NCBI GenBank assembly: GCA_963716445.1
Contig: OY970313.1
Coordinates: 1,116,001-1,180,000, forward strand
Direction of reading: 5' to 3'
DNA length: 64,000 nt
DNA from: JAAYBF01 sp963716445
GTDB taxonomy: Bacteria; Actinomycetota; Thermoleophilia; Solirubrobacterales; Thermoleophilaceae
Below, in pieces: positions 54,830-62,732 of this stretch. A program made the position numbers and the translations under genes. Under the pieces are notes generated by a model. The model ran no database searches, was not told the DNA's origin, and saw nothing but the letters and a program-made list of their open reading frames with translations. The stretch's first letter is position 1, and each line of letters starts with the position of its first letter.

Positions 54830-54846
54830 CACCGACCGCGCAGCGC

Positions 54847-54852
54847 TATTGT
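54847..54852 (+). promoter_or_regulatory. Leaderless -10 element for the first TrkA gene
   Basis: TATTGT, ending 7 bases before the GTG at 54860. This spacing argues for 54860 over the earlier GTG at 54851, which would lie inside the -10 region. Confidence 0.5.
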
Positions 54853-54859
54853 GCGCCAC

Positions 54860-55306
54860 GTGTTCGTATTGATCGTCGGCTGTGGCCGAGTTGGATCGTC
54901 GATAGCGAAGTCGATGCTGGCGGACGGCCATGAGGTCTCCGTGCTCGACGAGAACCCCGAGGCGATCGCGCTGCTGAACCGCGGGCGCGATCAGAGCTGG
55001 GAGGACCTCGGCGGCTCGTTCACCGTCGGGACCGCCCTCGAGATCGACGCGCTGCTGCAGGCGGGCGTCGAGCGCGCCGACGCGTTCGTCGCCTCGACCG
55101 ACGGCGACAACACCAATCTCGTCATCGCCCAGATCGCCCAGCGCCGCTTCGACGTCGAGCGGGTCGTCGTGCGCGTGCTCGACCCGGGACGCGCCAAGTG
55201 GTACGCCGAGCAGGGACTCCAGACGATCTGTCCGACGCAGACCGCGATCGAGCTGCTCGAGGCGGCGGTCCGCGGACAGATTCGCTTCGAGGGGGTCGCG
55301 GGCTGA
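54860..55306 (+). CDS. TrkA-N domain potassium uptake regulatory protein (CeoB-like)
   Basis: A 148-residue single RCK-N (Rossmann) domain. The nucleotide motif VLIVGCGRVGSSIAKSML is at the N-terminus, the acidic residue ending beta-2 is in SVLDEN, and TVGTALEIDALLQAG and ASTDGDNTNLVIAQIA are typical of the domain. These proteins gate K+ transporters by binding NAD(H) or ATP. GTG 54860 is chosen over 54851 from the -10 position. The TGA overlaps the ATG of the second TrkA gene, as in the mycobacterial ceoB-ceoC pair. Confidence 0.9.
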   Translation: MFVLIVGCGRVGSSIAKSMLADGHEVSVLDENPEAIALLNRGRDQSWEDLGGSFTVGTALEIDALLQAGVERADAFVASTDGDNTNLVIAQIAQRRFDVERVVVRVLDPGRAKWYAEQGLQTICPTQTAIELLEAAVRGQIRFEGVAG

Positions 55307-55995
55307 TGGAGAACGACCGCACGATGTACGCCCTGATCGTCGGCGCCGGCAAGGTCGGCTGGAACCTGGCGCGCGAGCTGCTCGACAAGGGCCACGAGGT
55401 GACGGTCGTCGAGGCCAACCGCCGCCGCTACGAGACCGTCGAGGAGGAGCTCGAGCACGCGATCCAGTACGGCGACGGCACCGAGCTGTGGGTGCTCGAG
55501 CGGGCCGGTATCGAGCGCGCCGACCTCGTCGTCGCGGTGACCGGCGACGACGAGGACAACATCCTGATCTGCCAGGTGGCGACGGAGAAGTACGGCGTCG
55601 ACCGCGTCGTCGCGCGCTGCAACAACCCGCGCAACCTGCAGCACTTCGAGCTGCTCGGCATCAAGCCGGCGGTCTCGGCGACGGACCTGATCCTGCGGCT
55701 GATCGAGCATGAGGTGCCGAAGTACGGGCTGGTCCACCTGCTCGACCTCAAGGAGGAGCGGCTCGAGATCATCGAGATGGAGGTCGGCGAGGACTCGCCG
55801 GCCGACGGGACGCGCGTCGCCGACCTGGGGCTGCCCGACGGCTCCCTGGTGATCTCGATCCTGCGCGACCGTGGCGGCTTCGTCCCGGTTGGCGACTCGG
55901 TGATCAAGGCCGGCGACGAGGTCCTGCTGGTGCTCGACATCGGGCTCGAGGACGCCGTCACGCAGCGCTTCGTCGGCCGCTCCCAGGCGGCCTGA
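55306..55995 (+). CDS. TrkA family potassium uptake protein with RCK_C domain (CeoC-like)
   Basis: A 229-residue regulatory protein with RCK-N (about residues 7-135: MYALIVGAGKVGWNLAREL, VVAVTGDDEDNILICQVA) and RCK-C/TrkA_C (about 145-225). It shares the last stop base of the preceding gene (TGATG). Together they probably form the cytoplasmic gating ring of a K+ transporter, and the nearest membrane partners are the two APC permeases immediately upstream. Confidence 0.9.
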   Translation: MENDRTMYALIVGAGKVGWNLARELLDKGHEVTVVEANRRRYETVEEELEHAIQYGDGTELWVLERAGIERADLVVAVTGDDEDNILICQVATEKYGVDRVVARCNNPRNLQHFELLGIKPAVSATDLILRLIEHEVPKYGLVHLLDLKEERLEIIEMEVGEDSPADGTRVADLGLPDGSLVISILRDRGGFVPVGDSVIKAGDEVLLVLDIGLEDAVTQRFVGRSQAA

Positions 55996-55998
55996 GCG

Positions 55999-57225
55999 GT
56001 GGCCTCGCGCGAGGTCGACTTCCTGCTGATCGGCGGTGGCCTGGCGGCGGCCAACTGCGCCCGCTGGCTGCGCGAGGAGGGCGCCGAGGGGTCGATCCTG
56101 CTGGTCGGCCGCGAGCTCGACCCGCCCTACAACCGGCCGCCGCTGTCGAAGGGCTACCTGCGCGGCGAGGAGTCCAAGGAGGACGTGCTCTTCCGGCCGG
56201 CCGAGTGGTGGCGGGAGCAGCGCATCGAGCTGATGGCCCGCACGAGCGTGATGAAGCTCGACGCCGACGCCCGCGTCGCGACGCTCTCGACCAAGGAGGA
56301 GGTCGCCTTCGACAAGGCGCTGATCGCGACCGGAGCGAACGTCCGCCGCCTGCGCGTCGACGGCGGCGAGCTCGACGGCATCCACTACCTGCGCGCGTTC
56401 GCGAACTCCGACTCGATCCGCGCCGACGTCGAGAACGCCGAGCGCGTCGTGTTGGTCGGCGGCAGCTTCATCGGCTGCGAGTGCGCGGCGTCGATCACCG
56501 CCGCCTACGGCGCGAAGTGCACGATCGTGATGCAGGAGGCCGAGACCTTCGACCGCCAGTTCGGCAGCGAGGTCGGCGGCTTCTTCCACCGCGTGCTGGA
56601 GCGCAACGGCGTGGAGATCCACGGCGGCGACGAGCTCGCCCACTTCCAAGGCGACGGCCGGGTCTCGCACGTCGTCACCAAGAACGGGCTCGAGCTGGAC
56701 TGCGATGCCGTGATCATCGGCGCCGGAGTGATGCCGGACGTGATGCTCGCCCGCGCCGCCGGCCTCGAGATAGGCGAGAGCGGCGGGGTGCGCTGCTCGT
56801 CGCGGCTGGAGACCTCCGTCCCCGGCATCTACGCCGCGGGCGACGTCTGCGAGTACGACAGCGTCGTCCACGGCCGGCCGCTGCGCGTCGAGCACTGGGA
56901 CGTCGCCTTCAACCAGGGCAAGACCGCCGCGCTGAACATGCTCGGCCGCGAGATCGACCACGACGTCCTCCCGTACTTCTTCTCAGACCTCGCCGACTGG
57001 TCCTCGATGGAGTACGTCGGCCCGGGCTCCGGCGAGCCGGTGATCCGCGGCTCCCTCGACGACGGCGACTTCATCGCGTTCTACGTCGACGGCGGCGTCG
57101 TGACCGCCGCCCTGACCGTCGGCCGCTCCGACGACCTCGAGCACGCCCGCCGCTTCATCCGCGCGAAGGCCACGCCCGATCCAGCCGCACTCGCCGATCC
57201 AGGCACGGACCTCGCGACCCTCTGA
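55999..57225 (+). CDS. FAD/NAD(P)-dependent oxidoreductase, ferredoxin-reductase (AIF) type
   Basis: A 408-residue flavoprotein. FAD motif LLIGGGLAAANCARWLR (residues 9-25), the YNRPPLSKGYL active-site region, NAD(P) motif VVLVGGSFIGCECA (about 150-163) and second FAD motif GIYAAGDVCEY are present, with the C-terminal AIF/ferredoxin-reductase domain. It may reduce a ferredoxin or other small electron carrier, but no partner lies nearby. GTG start is 3 bases after the TrkA stop, so it is in the same operon; NAD(H) is a shared ligand. Confidence 0.88.
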   Translation: MASREVDFLLIGGGLAAANCARWLREEGAEGSILLVGRELDPPYNRPPLSKGYLRGEESKEDVLFRPAEWWREQRIELMARTSVMKLDADARVATLSTKEEVAFDKALIATGANVRRLRVDGGELDGIHYLRAFANSDSIRADVENAERVVLVGGSFIGCECAASITAAYGAKCTIVMQEAETFDRQFGSEVGGFFHRVLERNGVEIHGGDELAHFQGDGRVSHVVTKNGLELDCDAVIIGAGVMPDVMLARAAGLEIGESGGVRCSSRLETSVPGIYAAGDVCEYDSVVHGRPLRVEHWDVAFNQGKTAALNMLGREIDHDVLPYFFSDLADWSSMEYVGPGSGEPVIRGSLDDGDFIAFYVDGGVVTAALTVGRSDDLEHARRFIRAKATPDPAALADPGTDLATL

Positions 57226-57253
57226 GCACGCCGCCGCTCGACGACGAGGATGA

Positions 57254-57325
57254 CTGGGGGGCAGGGACTCGAACCCCGATAACCAGCTCCAGAGGCTGGC
57301 GTCTTGCCGATTAGACGACCCCCCA
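57254..57325 (-). tRNA. tRNA-Gln (anticodon CTG)
   Basis: 72 bases on the minus strand. Acceptor arm TGGGGGG/CCCCCCA with the U1-A72 pair usual for tRNA-Gln, anticodon stem CCAGC/GCTGG with loop CTCTGGA (anticodon CTG, reading CAG), and T arm CGGGGTTCGAGTCCCTG. CCA is not encoded. It lies between the flavoprotein gene end and the ABC exporter. Confidence 0.95.
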
Positions 57326-57389
57326 CTGCGGTCGGACGCTCCAGAATATCCAGGATAAGACGGGTCTGCGCGCGCCCCGGACACACGAC

Positions 57390-57439
57390 GTCGTTTGGAC
57401 GTTCGTGCACGACAGGGCGGCCACAAACGCCCAAACGAC
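57390..57439. repeat. Inverted repeat (hairpin family, member F)
   Basis: Arms 57390-57407 and 57422-57439, two mismatches, 14-base loop. TTGGACGTTCGTGCACG matches the arm of the 49818 hairpin (TGGACGTTTGCGCACG). It ends 8 bases from the exporter stop codon. Confidence 0.7.
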
Positions 57440-57446
57440 CCCGAAG

Positions 57447-59405
57447 CTAGGCAGCCTGCTCGGCCCAGTCGCGGTAGAGGCGGGCGTAGGCGCCGTTTGC
57501 GGCGAGCAGCTCGTCGTGGGTGCCCTGCTCGGCGATGCGGCCGTGGTCGAGGACGACTATGCGGCCGGCGTCGCGGATGGTCGAGAGGCGGTGGGCGATG
57601 ACGATCGCGGTGCGTCCGGCGAGCAGCCGGCGCAGGCCGCGCTCGATGCCGGCCTCGGTGTGGACGTCGACGTTCGAGGTCGCCTCGTCGAGGATCAGGA
57701 TGCGTGGGTCGGCGGCGGCGGCGCGCGCGAAGGCGACGAGCTGGCGCTGGCCGGCCGAAAGCTGGCTGCCGCGCTCGCCGACCTCGGTGTCGTAGCCGTC
57801 CGGCAGCCGCTCGACGAACTCGTGGGCGCCAACGGCGCGGGCGGCCTCCTCGACGATCTCGGCTGGGTCGTCCTCCTCGGCGCCGAAGGCGATGTTGTCG
57901 CGGATCGTCCCGGAGAACAGGAAGCTCTCCTGGGGCACGATGCCGAGCTGCGAGCGCAAGGAGCGCTCGCGCACGTCGCGCAGGTCGTGGCCGTCGATCA
58001 GGACCCGCCCGGCGTCGGGGTCGTAGAAGCGGGCGACCAGCTTGGCGAGCGTCGACTTCCCGGCGCCGGTCGCGCCGACGAGGGCGACCGTCTGACCCGG
58101 CGGGATGGTCAGCGAGACGTCGTCGAGCGCAAGCACCGGCTCGGCTGCGTCGCCGTCGAGCGCGGCCGACGGCCCGTACCCCGTGGCCCCGTAGGCGAAC
58201 GACACCCCGTCGAAGACGATCTCCCCGCGCGCCTCCGGCAGGTCGATCGCGTGCTCGGCGTCGCGCACGTCGGGCTCCTCGTCGAGCAGCCCAAAGATCT
58301 TGTCCAGCGCCGCCATGCCCGACTGGTAGGTCGTGTAGAGCTGCGACAGCTGCTGGATCGGGTCGAAGAAGCTCTGCAGGTAGAAGACGAACGACGCGAG
58401 CACGCCGATCTCGACGGCGCCGTCGACGACCTGATTGCCGCCGTATATGAGGATCGCGGCCGTCGCGATCGCCGACAGCAGCTCGACCGACGGGAAGTAG
58501 GCCGCGTTGAGGTAGACGGTCTTCATGTGGGCGACGCGGTTGTCGTCGTTGAGCTCGGCGAACTGCGCCTTGTGGCGCGGCTCCTGGCCGAACGCGCGCA
58601 CGATCCGCACGCCCGAGAGCGTCTCCTGCAGATAGGCCGTGACCAGCGCGATCTTCTCGCGCGTCAGCCGGTAGGCGTCGGCGGAGGCGATCCGGAAGGC
58701 GACGCTGCCGGCCAGCAGGACCGGGAAGACGAGGAAGGTCACGAGCGCCAGCCCGGGATCGAGGACGATCAGGATCGCCGCGGTCCCGAAGAGGGTCAGG
58801 GAGGCTGCGAACAGCGTCACGATGCCGTCGGTCACCAGCGAGTCGAGCGCCTGCACGTCGTTGGTGAGTCGCGAGATCAGGACGCCGGCGCGGTTGCGCG
58901 AGTAGAAGCCGATCGACAGGGTCTGGAGATGGGCGAAGATCCGCCGCCGCAGGTCGGCGAGCGCGCGCTGGCCGACCCAGCCCGTGAGGTAGGTCTGCGC
59001 GTAGGTGCCGGCGAAGTAGATCGCCCCGGCGGCGACGAAGGCGATCGTGATCCAGGTCAGCGCGTCGACGTCGCCGGCCTTGATCCCGTCGTCGATCGCA
59101 CGACCGGCGAGGTACGGCGGCGCCAGCGACGCGGCCGTCGCCAGGGTCAGCGCCACGAACATCAGGATCACCCGCGCCCGGTACGGACGCAGCAGCGCCA
59201 GCAGCTTGCCCAGCTTGCGCGTACGGCCCCGCTCACCGCGCAGGACGCCCAAGACCTCACGTAGCCGGCCAGGCTCCGCCGGGGTCCGGGGGCGCGAGCC
59301 TTTCTCCGGCCGGCCAGGTGCCTCGGGGGTCCGGGGGCGCGAGCCCTTCTCCGGCCGGCCAGGTGTCGCGGGGGTCCGGGGGCGCGAGCCCCTGGGCATT
59401 CTCAT
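57447..59405 (-). CDS. ABC exporter subunit B (permease-ATPase fusion)
   Basis: A 652-residue type IV ABC half-transporter. Six membrane helices (about residues 75-370) then an ATPase domain with Walker A GATGAGKST, non-consensus signature LSAGQRQ, Walker B ILILDEAT with catalytic Glu, and the H-loop AHRLS. The first 50 residues are three copies of a 15-residue Arg/Pro/Gly-rich repeat, encoded by a 45-bp tandem repeat. ATG overlaps the stop of the upstream partner (ATGA). With that partner it forms a heterodimeric multidrug- or lipid-type exporter; substrate unknown. Confidence 0.92.
   Translation of the reverse strand: MRMPRGSRPRTPATPGRPEKGSRPRTPEAPGRPEKGSRPRTPAEPGRLREVLGVLRGERGRTRKLGKLLALLRPYRARVILMFVALTLATAASLAPPYLAGRAIDDGIKAGDVDALTWITIAFVAAGAIYFAGTYAQTYLTGWVGQRALADLRRRIFAHLQTLSIGFYSRNRAGVLISRLTNDVQALDSLVTDGIVTLFAASLTLFGTAAILIVLDPGLALVTFLVFPVLLAGSVAFRIASADAYRLTREKIALVTAYLQETLSGVRIVRAFGQEPRHKAQFAELNDDNRVAHMKTVYLNAAYFPSVELLSAIATAAILIYGGNQVVDGAVEIGVLASFVFYLQSFFDPIQQLSQLYTTYQSGMAALDKIFGLLDEEPDVRDAEHAIDLPEARGEIVFDGVSFAYGATGYGPSAALDGDAAEPVLALDDVSLTIPPGQTVALVGATGAGKSTLAKLVARFYDPDAGRVLIDGHDLRDVRERSLRSQLGIVPQESFLFSGTIRDNIAFGAEEDDPAEIVEEAARAVGAHEFVERLPDGYDTEVGERGSQLSAGQRQLVAFARAAAADPRILILDEATSNVDVHTEAGIERGLRRLLAGRTAIVIAHRLSTIRDAGRIVVLDHGRIAEQGTHDELLAANGAYARLYRDWAEQAA
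59265..59393. repeat. 45-bp tandem repeat, about three copies, in an ABC exporter gene
   Basis: GGTCCGGGGGCGCGAG recurs at exact 45-base spacing (T at 59285, 59330, 59375). It is in frame and encodes the RPEKGSRPRTP..PG repeat at the protein N-terminus. Confidence 0.85.
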
Positions 59406-61165
59406 AGCCCTGCCACCTCGCGCTCCTCGTCCACGCGCGTCAGGAAGACCTGGTCGGGGAGCCCGCGGCGTGCGATCTCGGCGTAGAGCGGCGACGCCGA
59501 GAGCAGCTCGTCGTGGCTGCCATGGGCCGCGATCCGGCCGTCCTCGAGCACCACGACCTCGTCGGCGAGCGCGAGCGTCGACAGCCGGTGGGCGATCACG
59601 AACGTCGTGCGGCCCTCCATCACCTCGCGCAGCGCCTCCTTGATCCGGCTCTCCGTCGTCGCGTCGACGCTCGAGGTCGCGTCGTCGAGGATCAGGATGC
59701 GCGGCGCGGCGAGCAGCGCACGGGCGATCGCGACGCGCTGGCGCTGGCCGCCGGAGAGCGTCAGCCCGCGCTCGCCGACGAGCGTGTCGTAGCCGTCGGG
59801 CAGCTCGTCGACGACCTCGGCCAGGCCGGCGCGGCGCGCGGCGTCGTCGACCTCGTCGTCACGGGCGTCGGGCCTGGCGTAGGCGATGTTCTCGCGCAGC
59901 GAGGCCGAGAACAGGAACGCATCGTCGGACACCAGCGCGATCTCGCGTCGCAGCGAGGTGAGGTCGACCGTCCGGATGTCGGCGCCGTCTACGAGCACCT
60001 GGCCGTCGACGGCGTCGTAGAGGCGTGGGATCAGGTTGACGAGCGTCGTCTTGCCGGCGCCGGTCGCGCCGACCAAGGCGACGGTGCGGCCCGCCTCGAC
60101 GGTCAGGTCGACGTCGCACAGCACCGGCGCCGCGCCCTCGTAGGCGAAGGTCACGCCGCGCAGCTCGACGCGGCCGCCGCCGGCCGGCAACGGCGGCGCC
60201 CCGGGCGGCGACGTCACGCGCGGCTCGCGGTCGAGGAGCTCGAAGACCCGGTTGCCGGAGGCGACGGCGCGCTGGGCCATCCCCAGCGAGACGCCGAGCA
60301 TCCGCATCGGGCCGGTGAGCATCAGCACGTAGCCGTAGAAGGCGACGAAGTCGCCGACGCTGATCGTCCCCTCGATCGCCTGGCGGCCGCCCACGAGGAT
60401 GATCGCGGCGAGGCCGAGCTGCGGCAGGAAGCCGATGTAGGGGTTGTAGAAGGCGCGCAGCCGGGTCGAGATCATCGACTGGTCGAAGACCCGCCGCACA
60501 GAGTGCTGGAAGCGGCGCAGCTGCCGGTGCTCCTGGGCGAAGCCCTTGACGACGCGCACGCCCGAGACGTTCTCCTCGGCCGCGGCGGTCAGCTCGGCGA
60601 TCCGCTGCTGGACCTCCTGCGACGCCGGGCGGTTGAGCCGCCCGTAGCGCGCCGCGACCGAGACGACCCACGGCATCGGCGCGAGCGCGACCAGCGCCAG
60701 CAGTGGGTTCACGGCGATCATCACGGCTGCCGCGATCAGGATCGTCAGGGCCGCTTGCGCCATGAAGATCAGCCCGTAGCCGAGGAAGAAGCGCACCGAT
60801 TGGAGGTCGACCGTGGCGCGCGACATCAGCTGGCCGGTCTGCTGCCCGTCGAAGAAGCCCAGCTCGAGCGACTGCAGGTGTCCGTACATCAGGTTGCGGA
60901 GGTCGTACTCGACGCCCAGCGACACCCGCCCCGCGACCAGCCGTCGCACCACGCTGAACGCGAGGCGCAGCAGGCCCGCGGCGGCGATCGCCCCGGCGAG
61001 CGGCCAAAGCGAGGCGCCGCCCTCGTCGATGTCGTCGATCGTGCGCCCGATCAGCGCCGGGATCAGGATGCCCGCCCCCATCGCGGCCGCGGCCAACAGG
61101 AAGGACAGGACCACCCCTCTGCGGTAGGGACGGAGGAAGCCGAGCAAGCGGCGAAAGACGCGCAT
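59402..61165 (-). CDS. ABC exporter subunit A (permease-ATPase fusion, degenerate ATP site)
   Basis: A 587-residue half-transporter. Six helices (residues 15-300), then Walker A GATGAGKTT, canonical signature LSGGQRQR, and Walker B ILILDDAT, in which Asp replaces the catalytic Glu. Its partner has Glu but a non-consensus signature, so the pair has one working and one degenerate ATP site, as in TM287/288 or BmrCD. ATG 61165 is 9 bases after TAAAGT. The gene leads the two-gene operon. Confidence 0.93.
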   Translation of the reverse strand: MRVFRRLLGFLRPYRRGVVLSFLLAAAAMGAGILIPALIGRTIDDIDEGGASLWPLAGAIAAAGLLRLAFSVVRRLVAGRVSLGVEYDLRNLMYGHLQSLELGFFDGQQTGQLMSRATVDLQSVRFFLGYGLIFMAQAALTILIAAAVMIAVNPLLALVALAPMPWVVSVAARYGRLNRPASQEVQQRIAELTAAAEENVSGVRVVKGFAQEHRQLRRFQHSVRRVFDQSMISTRLRAFYNPYIGFLPQLGLAAIILVGGRQAIEGTISVGDFVAFYGYVLMLTGPMRMLGVSLGMAQRAVASGNRVFELLDREPRVTSPPGAPPLPAGGGRVELRGVTFAYEGAAPVLCDVDLTVEAGRTVALVGATGAGKTTLVNLIPRLYDAVDGQVLVDGADIRTVDLTSLRREIALVSDDAFLFSASLRENIAYARPDARDDEVDDAARRAGLAEVVDELPDGYDTLVGERGLTLSGGQRQRVAIARALLAAPRILILDDATSSVDATTESRIKEALREVMEGRTTFVIAHRLSTLALADEVVVLEDGRIAAHGSHDELLSASPLYAEIARRGLPDQVFLTRVDEEREVAGL

Positions 61166-61174
61166 CGACTCGTC

Positions 61175-61180
61175 ACTTTA
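61175..61180 (-). promoter_or_regulatory. Leaderless -10 element for the ABC exporter operon, within an AT-rich palindrome
   Basis: Minus strand TAAAGT, 9 bases before the ATG. It is inside an imperfect 15-base palindrome (61176-61190, CTTTACTTAATGAAG), unusually AT-rich for this genome and placed where a repressor would act. Confidence 0.5.
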
Positions 61181-61275
61181 CTTAATGAAGCTATGCGCGT
61201 CCGCGGCCGACGATCGGGGAGAGCGACCTGATGGCCGCCCTGCCCCGATCGTCATCGCGGGCTACCTGCTTCGCA

Positions 61276-61304
61276 GCCGGCCTCCTCGTGTAGAGGAGGC
61301 CGGC
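61276..61304. terminator. Hairpin between the secreted-protein gene and the exporter promoter
   Basis: A perfect 11-bp stem (GCCGGCCTCCT / AGGAGGCCGGC) with a 7-base loop, followed on the plus strand by CTTCTC. It lies 70 bases past the stop of the minus-strand gene ending at 61374 and probably ends its transcript. The rest of 61181-61373 shows no gene. Confidence 0.65.
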
Positions 61305-61373
61305 CTTCTCAACCGCCGGCTCTCAACCCGGCTCATCGAGCGGCGCTTCGAGCCCATGATCGAGCGCTCACTG

Positions 61374-61961
61374 CTACCGAGCGTCCTTCGCGCTCTCGAG
61401 CTTGACGAGCTCACGCCGGATCGCCGCGCGGTCGACCGCCGCCGCTGTCGCCTGTCCGCCCGGAGCGCAGTACGCGACGACGGTGAGCGTTCCTCCGGTC
61501 CCCGCCAGGTCCTCTCCGCCACCGATCCATGCCGTGCGCTCGGGATTCGCTCGGTCCGCCCACACGCCGCCGGCGCCTGAGACGGCGGTGACCCCGCCGG
61601 AGATCGGCCGCTGGCCTGCCGGGCATACCGCCGCGGTCGTCTCGAAGCCCGAGGCCGGAATGCTCACGACGGACTCCACCGGCGTGATGCCGCCGACGGT
61701 CACGACCGGACGGGCGAGCGCCTGGTCGGCCTTCCCGTTCGCGCTACCGGCCAGGGCCTTCGCCGAGTTCGCCGCGCTCCGCGCGCTGTTGGCCGTTCGC
61801 TTCGCCGAACGGGCGGCCCGGCTGGCGCTCTTGCCGGTCTTCAACGCCTTCTTCGCCGTCTTTGCGACGGAGCCGATCGACGGTCCGCCGACGGCTGGGG
61901 ACGCGATGGCCGCCGCAAGCAGCGCGGCTAGGACTACGACCGTGGTAGCGGTCTTTCTCAT
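61374..61961 (-). CDS. Secreted Ala/Lys/Ser-rich repeat protein
   Basis: A 195-residue exported protein. A clean signal peptide (about residues 1-25, VVVLAALLAAAIASPAVGG) is followed by an Ala/Ser/Lys/Arg-rich helical stretch (about 30-75) with a roughly 7-residue rhythm (SAKRTAN, SARSAAN, SAKALAG), then a C-terminal domain of about 100 residues with two cysteines (VCPAGQRPISGGV and AYCAPGG), a pattern common in secreted proteins of this lineage. GGAGGG lies 9 bases before the ATG. Function unknown. Confidence 0.78.
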   Translation of the reverse strand: MRKTATTVVVLAALLAAAIASPAVGGPSIGSVAKTAKKALKTGKSASRAARSAKRTANSARSAANSAKALAGSANGKADQALARPVVTVGGITPVESVVSIPASGFETTAAVCPAGQRPISGGVTAVSGAGGVWADRANPERTAWIGGGEDLAGTGGTLTVVAYCAPGGQATAAAVDRAAIRRELVKLESAKDAR

Positions 61962-62017
61962 TGGGGGTAACCCTCCCGATAGAAGTACGGCGCCGGAGGG
62001 CGCCGAGTAATCCGGTG

Positions 62018-62023
62018 ACCCTA
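62018..62023 (-). promoter_or_regulatory. Putative -10 element for the secreted Ala-rich protein gene
   Basis: TAGGGT on the minus strand within GTTAGGGTC, identical to the site at 37069-37077 upstream of another secreted-protein gene. The leader between it and the ATG contains a CGGCGCC/GGCGCCG hairpin (about 61988-62005). Confidence 0.4.
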
Positions 62024-62123
62024 ACCCAGGCTTGCTTGGCTCGCCAACGGCTGAGCGAGGGCAGGTAGCGGACCACGTCATCTCCGGATCGGCCGTTGCG
62101 AGTTCGTGCAGTCGGCCCTCGAA

Positions 62124-62129
62124 TACGAT
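62124..62129 (+). promoter_or_regulatory. Leaderless -10 element for the CBS protein gene
   Basis: TACGAT, 6 bases before the ATG at 62136; this favours 62136 over an in-frame ATG-like start 10 codons upstream. Confidence 0.5.
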
Positions 62130-62135
62130 TTGCGC

Positions 62136-62597
62136 ATGCCGCGGACGCTCAGCGACGAGCTGGTGCGCGAGGTACCGGTCCTGCGCTCCGACCAGTCGGT
62201 GCGCGAAGCTGTCCAAGCTCTAGTCGCGCGCGATCTGCCGGCCCTCCCGGTCGAGGACGACCGCGGTCGCTACGCGGGGATATTCGGCGAGCGCGAGTTC
62301 GTCGCGGCGCTGTTCCCCGCCTACCTCGGCCAGCTGAAGTACGCGGGCTTCGTGCCGCACTCGCTCGACAAGGACATCGACCGGCGTGCCGCCTGCCTCG
62401 CCGATCCGATCGCCGGCCACCTCAACAGCGAGCACGTCGACGTCGGCGAGGACTACTCGGACGCGCAGCTCGCCGAGACCTTCCTTCACCACCGGGTCCT
62501 GATCGTCCCGGTCGTCGACCCGTCGAAGCGCGTGATCGGCGTCATCACCCGCAAGGCCTTCTTCGCCGCGCTCGTCAAGCGCTTCGGGGCGGCTTGA
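62136..62597 (+). CDS. CBS domain-containing protein
   Basis: A 153-residue protein with two CBS motifs (about residues 8-55 and 95-150: SVREAVQALVARDLPALPVEDD and HRVLIVPVVDPSKRVIGVITRKAFF), separated by an insert of about 40 residues. Tandem CBS pairs bind adenine nucleotides and regulate partner proteins; none is identified. Start at ATG 62136 follows TACGAT by 6 bases. The stop is 2 bases from the 3' end of the opposing tRNA gene. Confidence 0.88.
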   Translation: MPRTLSDELVREVPVLRSDQSVREAVQALVARDLPALPVEDDRGRYAGIFGEREFVAALFPAYLGQLKYAGFVPHSLDKDIDRRAACLADPIAGHLNSEHVDVGEDYSDAQLAETFLHHRVLIVPVVDPSKRVIGVITRKAFFAALVKRFGAA

Positions 62598-62599
62598 AG

Positions 62600-62673
62600 T
62601 AGCTCCGGGTGGACTCGAACCACCGACCTCACGATTATGAGTCGTGCGCTCTAACCAGCTGAGCTACGGAGCC
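62600..62673 (-). tRNA. tRNA-Met (anticodon CAT)
   Basis: 74 bases on the minus strand. Acceptor GGCTCCG/CGGAGCT (G1-U72 wobble), D arm GCTCAGCTGGTTAGAGC, anticodon loop CTCATAA (CAT) on the stem CACGA/TCGTG, T arm GGTGGTTCGAGTCCACC. CCA is not encoded. G1 pairing excludes the initiator type, so it is elongator tRNA-Met or, less likely, tRNA-Ile2 with lysidine-modified CAT. Confidence 0.93.
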
Positions 62674-62732
62674 GCGAGGGTCGATTCTAGACCGGCGCGC
62701 GCGAGCGGCTCCGGGTAGGGGAGGATCACGGC

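Noticed and set aside
61185..61580. A 131-codon plus-strand frame across the terminator and the end of the secreted-protein gene
   Set aside because: It spans a strong hairpin and lies opposite the secreted-protein gene, whose signal peptide and cysteine pattern are convincing.
62600..62673. Initiator tRNA-Met
   Set aside because: The first acceptor base pairs by a G-U wobble and the anticodon stem lacks the three G-C pairs of initiators; the elongator type is more likely.
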